Positions 57,944 through 64,000 of a DNA stretch of 64,000 nucleotides are shown here, piece after piece (within the stretch, counting starts at the first letter, position 1; each line of letters starts with the position of its first letter). The notes under the pieces are model-generated. The model was not told the origin of the DNA. It made no database searches and was given only the letters and a program-made list of their open reading frames with translations. The position numbers and the translations under genes are program-made. Source of the stretch: Simmondsia chinensis (Eukaryota; Streptophyta; Magnoliopsida; Caryophyllales; Simmondsiaceae); NCBI GenBank assembly GCA_018398585.1, contig JAGTTD010000018.1, forward strand, positions 4,967,501 to 5,031,500. Reading direction: 5' to 3'.

Positions 57944-58302
57944 TGATAGGATCTAAGATGGGATCCCATCCTCACACACAAATCTAGCAATAATCAAACA
58001 AAATCTAGCCACGGATACAATACCGATAACTACGGGATAGCTAAGATGCTATCCCAATTTGTATATTATATAGTGTATGAAATAATTACAAGTAAAGAAG
58101 AGAGAAGATATCTAGAAGAAAAGAGGAGAGATAGAGCGAATTTGGGGGAAAGATAGAGGTGAGCACACATATTACAAGCATGACCTAAGTATCTCTCACT
58201 ACCCTCTATTTATACTAAAGGTAGTGATGAGGTGTCCCCTAGAAGGATAGGTGAGGTGGCAATGATGACATGGCAGATGACATGGCGCCAGCATGTGTAT
58301 CA
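57944..58302 (-). repeat. 5' LTR of Gypsy-3
   Basis: TGATAGGATC...CATGTGTATCA on the plus strand, 359 bp, next to the primer site at 57928-57941. Confidence 0.85.
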
Positions 58303-58611
58303 TACTTCCCATTAATTCACTCCAAAATAATGTCTAGAATACCTACTCCAAAATGCTCCAAGAACAATTCCTGTCTTGATCAAAAATATTAGAATTTTAT
58401 AGGGGAAACACTGCCGTTCTCTTGTCGTATGAACAAAGGCTACATCACATAAACCCTCAAAATATGAGGTATATATAATATATTACATATATGAGATGAG
58501 AGAAAACCTAGACTTAAAAAATTTAAAACCCAGATCTTGTTTTCCTTTTATTTTCATCTGTAAAATAATCTTTAATCTTTAGACAGGACCATAGTGCATA
58601 TTATATACCCC
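58303..58611 (-). other. Probable 3' LTR remnant of Copia-3
   Basis: It lies directly downstream (minus strand) of the Copia RNase H end, AT-rich with a GAGGTATATATAATATATTAC stretch. No second copy or TG/CA ends were confirmed. Confidence 0.35.
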
Positions 58612-60113
58612 CTAAATCACCCCTTCCAGCCCACTACGAGAAGGAGTGAACTCTGCATCAAACTGCTTGTCCATACTGGCTAACCTAATGCACAAGTCCA
58701 ACTTGCCACTAGGAACCAACTTTGTGAATATATCAGCCATGTTCTTGTCAGCATGAATCTTCTTCAGCATCATTAACTTTTCTTCAATTACAGAACGTAC
58801 CCAGTGATATCGCACATCAATGTGCTTTGTGCGGGCATAATACATGGAATTCTTACTCAGGTCCATCGCACTATGACTATCACAGAATACCATATACTCT
58901 TTCTATTTTAGACTCTTGAAGAAATCACTTCATCCACAACATTTCCTTCCCTGCTTCAACAGTAGCAATATACTTCACTTCAGTAGTGGAAAGAGCAACA
59001 CTCTTCTGCAATCTAAATTATCAATACATAGCTTTCCCTGCAAAAGTGAACAAACACCCCAAGTAGATTTCCTACTATCAAGATATCCTACCATATCAGA
59101 ATCCGTATACCCTTCCAGAACTAGTCCCAAGCCTCCAAAACTCAAAACACTGTTCTGAAGTACCCTACAAATATCTACAGATCCACTTCACTGCTTCCTA
59201 GTGAACTTTCCTGAATTTGGAAAAAAAACTTGCTCACAACACCCACAGCATGAGCAATATCTAGCCTGGTATAAAACACAATATACATCAAATACCCAAC
59301 AACAAAGGAGTAGGGAATAGAAGCCGCTTCTTTTGCTTTCTTGGTCATAAGACAAGACTGTTTACTCAATTTAAAATGTGCAGCAAGAGGTATGCTAACT
59401 GGTTTAGCACTCCTCATGTTGGACCTATCAACCACTCGTTCAATATGCCTTTCTTGTGACAAAAAACTTTCCAAATTTTCTATTACAAGTAATCTCCATA
59501 TCCAAAATTTGCTTCGATGGATCCAAGTCTTTCACTAGAAAGACTTGGACAACTCCTCTTTAAGTTTTTGAATCATATTTGCATCTTGACCAACAATTAG
59601 CGTATCATCAATTTAAAGTTGTAAAATGATGAAATTACCTCTAGAAAATTTTCTTATATACATACTCAATGATATACTATTGTTCTCTTGTACCCTTGAC
59701 ACACCATAAAGGAGTCAAACTTCTTGTACCACTTCCTAGGAGCCTATTTCAAACCATACAAACTCTTTTTCAATCTGCAAACCCAGTGCTCTTACCCTGA
59801 ACTACATATCCCTCAAGTTGCTTCATGCAAATCTCCTCTTGCAAATCAACATGGAGAAATGTTGTCTTCACATCTAACTGTTCTAGCTCAAGATTCATAC
59901 TAGCTGCCATATCTAGTGCCACTCGAATAGAACTCATCTTCACAACAAAAGCGAAGATCTCATCAAAGTCAATCCCTTTCTTCTGATTCAAGCCTTTCAA
60001 CACCAATCGAGCCTTACGTTTTACAACTTGATCACCATTCTTTTTCAGCTTGAACACCCACTTGTTCTCAAGTGCTTTTCTACCCTTAGGATGATCAACA
60101 AATTCATAAGTCC
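58612..60113 (-). pseudogene. Copia-3: Ty1/Copia RT and RNase H remnant
   Basis: Minus strand: RT start RTYEFVDHPKGRKALENKWV and KARLVLKGLNQKKGIDFDE (60110-59970), LEQLDVKTTFLHVDLQEEI, then IERVVDRSNMRSAKPVSIPL and YLMYIVFYTRLDIAHAVGVV (59430-59240), and RNase H MVFCDSHSAMDLSKN, YYARTKHIDVRYHWVRSVIE, ADIFTKLVPSGKL (58890-58700). Frameshifts between blocks. The 5' part is cut off at about 60113 where hAT-like sequence begins. Confidence 0.8.
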
Positions 60114-60281
60114 TAGGGGTAAGCATGGGTTAGGTACCCTACCAGAAATGCATTTCAAGTCGGGTATCCGAAACATCAAAATGATCAAAATGATTACCCA
60201 TAATGTGATCCAAAAAGTACCTAAAAGATCGGGTCAAATCACATCGGGTCGGGTACTTGCCCATTTGATTGACACTTCTCA
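60114..60281. mobile_element. Short hAT-like element truncating Copia-3
   Basis: It starts TAGGGGTAAGCATGGGTTAGG and contains CGGGTATCCG and CATCGGGTCGGGTACTTGCCC; the right end (reverse complement AGAAGTGTCAATCAAATGGGC) is a weak mirror of the left. This matches the common plant hAT-type short elements. No 8-bp target duplication was found. Confidence 0.45.
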
Positions 60282-60492
60282 CAAATTTGACTTTATAAAA
60301 ACAAAAACTATCGACTAATATATAATGAATTCATATGTAAATCAATAACACTCAATTAAATATTATTCATAAAACTATTACAACAACATCTAACCTTGAG
60401 TCATTAATTTAAAATTAAACAAAGACCATACACATATCACCCACTTTGATAGTCACAAACCCGCGAAACATCTTAAAATAAATATGACAAAT

Positions 60493-62000
60493 TGACGTGT
60501 CTCATATTTACGCATCTTTTAATTGTTATTAAAATTATTTTGCACTTATATAATTATAATTCAACACTCATTTTGGCAATTTTTATTTTTAACGGGTTTG
60601 AAATTAAAGTTCCGAAAATTGTCAAATATTGGTGCAAATGGGGCAAATTCGATGCGTAAACAATTAAATCAAGTCAATCGAGATTCGGGACAAGAACGTA
60701 TAAGCTCGACCCCCGTTGACCACCAGCAGCACCGTCCTCAGCCCAGCAGGCCCAACCGACCCATACCATCATCGTCAACTCCAACACAGCCCAAATTCAG
60801 ACAGCATGTTACTGTTCATCGTCCACCTGCAACCGACCCACACCACCAGTCCAGGCCACCTCCGCACCAAACCACCAGCCCACCAGCATTGTTTCGGCCC
60901 AGCCCAGATCGACCACCAGCCCATGACCCCTGCCATCTTCAACCTCAGCCCAGCAGCAGCAGCCCAGATCGACACCAACCCATACTCGCGCATCACCGAC
61001 CAGACCTCCGGCCCACCACCAGCACCCACTTAGGGTTTCGTTAGGTTTGATTATAAGAGGAGGAGGACGACCGGGAGTTGGGGCCTGCTCGGGGTTGGGC
61101 TTCGCCGCTGACAGTTCTCTGCCTCTGCACTTTACCCTCAGCTTTCCCTCTGTCTCTCATATATATTTTTTTTATTCTTTTCGTTGAATTTGAACGAGTG
61201 TGCAATTAGCGTGGATATCAACATGAGTTTGTTCAACTTCTTCGTCACCGCATCATCCTTGAAGGAGAGCTAACTTGCTCTCTGGGGTTAGATAAAATCT
61301 TAGCCTTGACTTTTGTTTACTTTTAATTCGGGTTAATTTGATTGTTTACATGAATTGCTTGGTCGAGATAAATACTTTGAAGTATTATATTTTTATTGCT
61401 TATTCAATTGATATGATTATTGAGTTTGTAACCTTTAATTGTTGATATTGATATTTATAAATTAATTCTTTATGTTTGTAGCCTTAGGATTAATTAATCA
61501 AGCAATAGTATTAACCAAATTTTTAATTAAAGCCTATCTTCCCTATGCTTTTGTTAGATAGGGTTAATACGTAATAATTAAAAATACGTTAGGTAGAGCC
61601 TATTTTCCTTATGCTTTAGTTAGATAGGGTCAATACGCAATACTAACAATATTACCTTAGTAGGTTGAAGCTTGTAGCCTAAACCACTATCCGTGTGACA
61701 ATCAATAATCCCAATTTAAGAGTTAACGCAAAAGTAATTGGCTAACGATGGATTCGAAACCCTAGGTTCCAATTCCATACACCTCCCCGATTAGTAGTAG
61801 ATTATTTTAGTTTAATTGTCATTTTCTAGATTAATTAACACAAAAATATTACTTTTTCTTAAATCAGTTCAGATCATAGATTAAATTCACGCACTCTTAG
61901 TCCCTGTGGTTCGACACCCTCTCGCCTTACACTTCAATTTAGGTGTGTTTAATAGATAGGGTTTTATATTAAATTTTGATAGACGTAGAAAAACACATCA
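60493..62000 (+). repeat. 5' LTR of the Athila-like element
   Basis: The right end is firm: ...AAAAACACATCA at 62000, six bases before a tRNA-Asp-type primer site. The left end is a guess at TGACGTGTCTCATATTTACGC, giving about 1.5 kb, normal for Athila/Tat LTRs. The block holds a C-rich segment (60700-61030) with CAGCCC repeats that creates artificial P-rich ORFs, and a tandem duplication of an AGCCTATYTTCCYTATGCTT unit (about 61526 and 61597). Confidence 0.6.
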
Positions 62001-62006
62001 AGATTT

Positions 62007-62026
62007 TAGCGCCGTTGTCGGGGACT
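62007..62026 (+). other. Primer binding site, tRNA-Asp type
   Basis: TAGCGCCGTTGTCGGGGACT resembles TGGCGCCGTTGCCGGGGA, the primer site of Athila/Tat-lineage Gypsy elements, with two changes, both G-to-A or C-to-T. Confidence 0.8.
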
Positions 62027-62474
62027 AGGCAACATTCGTGATTTTATTTTTGTGATTTTCTTTGATTTTTAACTTTCTATTCCTTCTTTAATTTTAAATT
62101 ATTTTATTTTATTTTTCAACCCAAGATTTGAAATCTTAATTTGATTCTTAATTTAGGGTTTTTAATTTTTAATTCTCTTTAATTGTTATTGTCTCTTTTC
62201 TAAAAAAAATTTATTTCTTTTTATTAGTATTATTTTTCTTGTGATTTTTGTGCATAAGTAGATTTTAGGGTATCTTGTTATTTGTCTTTTCTTTTTAGTA
62301 TTTGTTTCGTCTGTTTTATCTGTTTTGCTTTTTTAATTTTTAATTTACTTGCTTTGTGTGGTTAATTGTTCATGTACGGTCGTCGCTCTTTTATCTTTTG
62401 ACCTTACTAGATTCGACCCTGAAATTGAAAGAACTTTAAGAGACCTTATAGCCCAACACCGAGCACAAACCGTA

Positions 62475-63743
62475 ATGGCTGACGAACAACAACCACGTAC
62501 TCTTATGGACTACTTTACTCCCACCACATACACTTCGCCCTCTTGCATTAGGTTGCCACCCGTAGCCCATCAGTTTGAGCTTAAGCCACATACCATACAG
62601 ATGCTTCCTTCATTTCATGGCTTAGGTAATGAGAACCCGTACACACACTTGGACAGTTTCATGGAGGTTTGCTCAACCTTCAGAATTCCTAACGTTAGTG
62701 ATGACCCCATCTTACTTCGCCTCTTTCCTTTCTCTTTAAAGGAAAAGGCTAAGTATTGGTTAGGCACCTTACCTAGTGGGACGATTAGTACTTGGACTCA
62801 AATGCAACAAGAATTTCTTAAGAAATTCTATCCCATTAGTAAGACTAACACCGCTAGGAGATCCATTAACACCTTCGCCCAACTCCCTACTGAGGAGTTT
62901 CACGAGAGTTTGGATAGGTTTAGGGAACTCTTATGAGCTTGTCCGCATCATGCTATCCCTAAATGGCAACTAGTCCAAAATTTCTATTATGGGTTAAACG
63001 AGAAGGGTCAACAAACTGTAGATGCCTCATGCAGTGGTCAGTTCCTTAGAAAGAATGAGGACGAGGCTTGGAAACTATTTGAACTTTTGAATGGGAATTC
63101 ACAACAATCTACCGCACATGCACGTCTTAATGCTACGAGGTTAAATAGAGGAGTAAATGAGATTGCTCACACCTCCATCTTAGATAAGAAAGTAGACTCT
63201 CTAGCCTCTTCCGTAGAGCAGTTAACTTCCCTATTTAAGATGACATTGGCTCCCTCTACTGTACGTAACATGTCTCATGTTTCAATTGTGCATAGTGCTT
63301 GCTCTTCATGCTCTAGTGTCTCTCATTGTACACATGACTGCCCCTCTGCTTCACCTTATGTGGAGCAGTCAGAGGAACAAGTCAATGCAGCTCAAGGATT
63401 CTCACTAAATGACCCATACTCTAACACACACAATCCAGGCTGGAGAAACCATCCTAACTTCTCCTGGACCCAAGGAGGAGAAGGATAGTTTATGCCACAA
63501 CAACAGAACCCACAACCTCAACAACCTGGTATGCCCCGGCCTATAGGTTTTCAACTGCATGGGTATGCTTCCAACTACTCTCAACCTCCTAATTTGAGTG
63601 CTAATTCGAATTTTGAAGAGAAGGTTTTGAGTGCGCTGAAAGGTTTGGAAGCTAATTCCGAACTCCTCCACTCCCATACACAACCGATTACAAAGCTAGA
63701 AACCCAAATAGGCCAACTAGCTAACACTCTGAAGACTCCCTAG
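62475..63743 (+). pseudogene. Athila-like gag, interrupted by stops; element runs off the window
   Basis: ATG at 62475 (MADEQQPRTLMDYFTP). The Retrotrans_gag domain reads LPPVAHQFELKPHTIQML, PYTHLDSFMEVCSTFR, RLFPFSLKEKAKYWL and QEFLKKFYPISKT. TGA at 62934-62936 falls where R is expected (ELLxACPHH); the same frame continues to TAG at 63486-63488 and TAG at 63741-63743. A Q/P-rich segment follows (QQQNPQPQQPGMPRP). From 63744 to 64000 the frame is shifted. No zinc knuckle is seen before the window ends. Confidence 0.8.
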
Positions 63744-64000
63744 CCAGGCTATAGAAAACCCTAGGAACTGTGTAAGACAAGACAACTATCCTTCCCAGCA
63801 AGAACAAGCAAAATCCATTACAGTGTTAAGAAATGGAAAGGAGGTTGACAATGGGGTGAGTGCTAAAGTTGAAGTACCCATGAGTGGTGAGGAAGAAAAG
63901 AAGAGCAAGGAGAGAGAAAAGGAGACTGATGAGGTCACGCACCCTTCTCCCACTCCTAAAGCCTCTAATCTTCCCTCGTCATATGAAACTAGAGTACCCT

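Larger units (their letters stand above)
47991..58302 (-). mobile_element. Gypsy-3: minus-strand Ty3/Gypsy element, split by LTR-C
   Basis: 5' LTR 57944-58302 with primer site TGGTATCAAAGCAC (57941-57928), gag, protease, RT, RNase H and integrase (57888-53919), then LTR-C, then the chromodomain end (48770-48440) and the 3' LTR (about 47991-48357). The integrase C-terminal part next to LTR-C is missing. No target duplication was recognised (ACAAT left, TACTT right). Many frameshifts: an old, dead copy. Confidence 0.85.

Noticed and set aside
60523..61044. P/H/S-rich frame of 173 residues and overlapping frames
   Set aside because: It lies inside the Athila-like LTR in a CAGCCC-rich segment; overlapping frames on both strands are equally open, and the composition explains it.
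1..64000. tRNA, rRNA or other structural RNA genes
   Set aside because: None could be recognised by eye; the tRNA-like matches are retrotransposon primer sites only.

Overview
The window is a piece of a plant nuclear genome, most likely a eudicot. The evidence is a complete spliced EF-1alpha gene with a plant-type promoter and 5' leader intron, plus plant-specific transposon families: MULEs, chromodomain Gypsy elements, Copia, an Athila-like element, RTE and L1 LINEs, hAT-like debris and MITEs. Sequence between elements is AT-rich. I support only one ordinary host gene. Nearly everything else is transposable-element DNA of different ages, often nested.

Layout. 1-1299: 3' end of an LTR retrotransposon whose LTR holds a 45-bp tandem array. 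3460-11319: MULE-1, a 7.9-kb Mutator-like element with a 9-bp target duplication and 450-580 bp inverted repeats. It carries a decayed Mutator transposase, a decayed plant-mobile-domain (PMD/MAIN-like) gene and a 90-bp minisatellite. 11731-17296: Gypsy-1, a chromodomain Gypsy element with nearly identical LTRs and a 5-bp target duplication, inserted into a decayed RNase H domain whose halves lie on either side. 18868-20299: a small internally deleted Copia element. 21112-22405: MULE-2, a non-autonomous MULE ending about 110 bp upstream of the EF-1alpha TATA box. 22479-26640: EF-1alpha. 27900-34560: an L1-type remnant, an RTE 3' fragment, and a near full-length RTE LINE on the minus strand. 34630-37730: a Copia end and two foldback/MITE elements. 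37991-43133: an RTE fragment split by Gypsy-2. 43228-47660: LTR-A with LTR-B nested inside it. 47991-58302: Gypsy-3 with LTR-C nested inside it; LTR-C carries two long reading frames that I cannot assign to gag or pol. 58612-60113: a Copia remnant. 60493 to the end: the 5' LTR, tRNA-Asp-type primer site and gag of an Athila-like element that runs off the window.

How the parts relate. The elements are mostly broken: almost every in-frame stop could come from one C-to-T change (often CAG to TAG), as expected for methylated, silenced repeats. The element ends (TG...CA LTRs, target duplications, primer sites, polypurine tracts) still give the order of insertion: RTE-3 before Gypsy-2, LTR-A before LTR-B, Gypsy-3 before LTR-C, the RNase H remnant before Gypsy-1. 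The two features I would follow first are the PMD gene carried in MULE-1 and the unrecognised proteins of LTR-C. All calls come from reading the sequence; no database search was possible.
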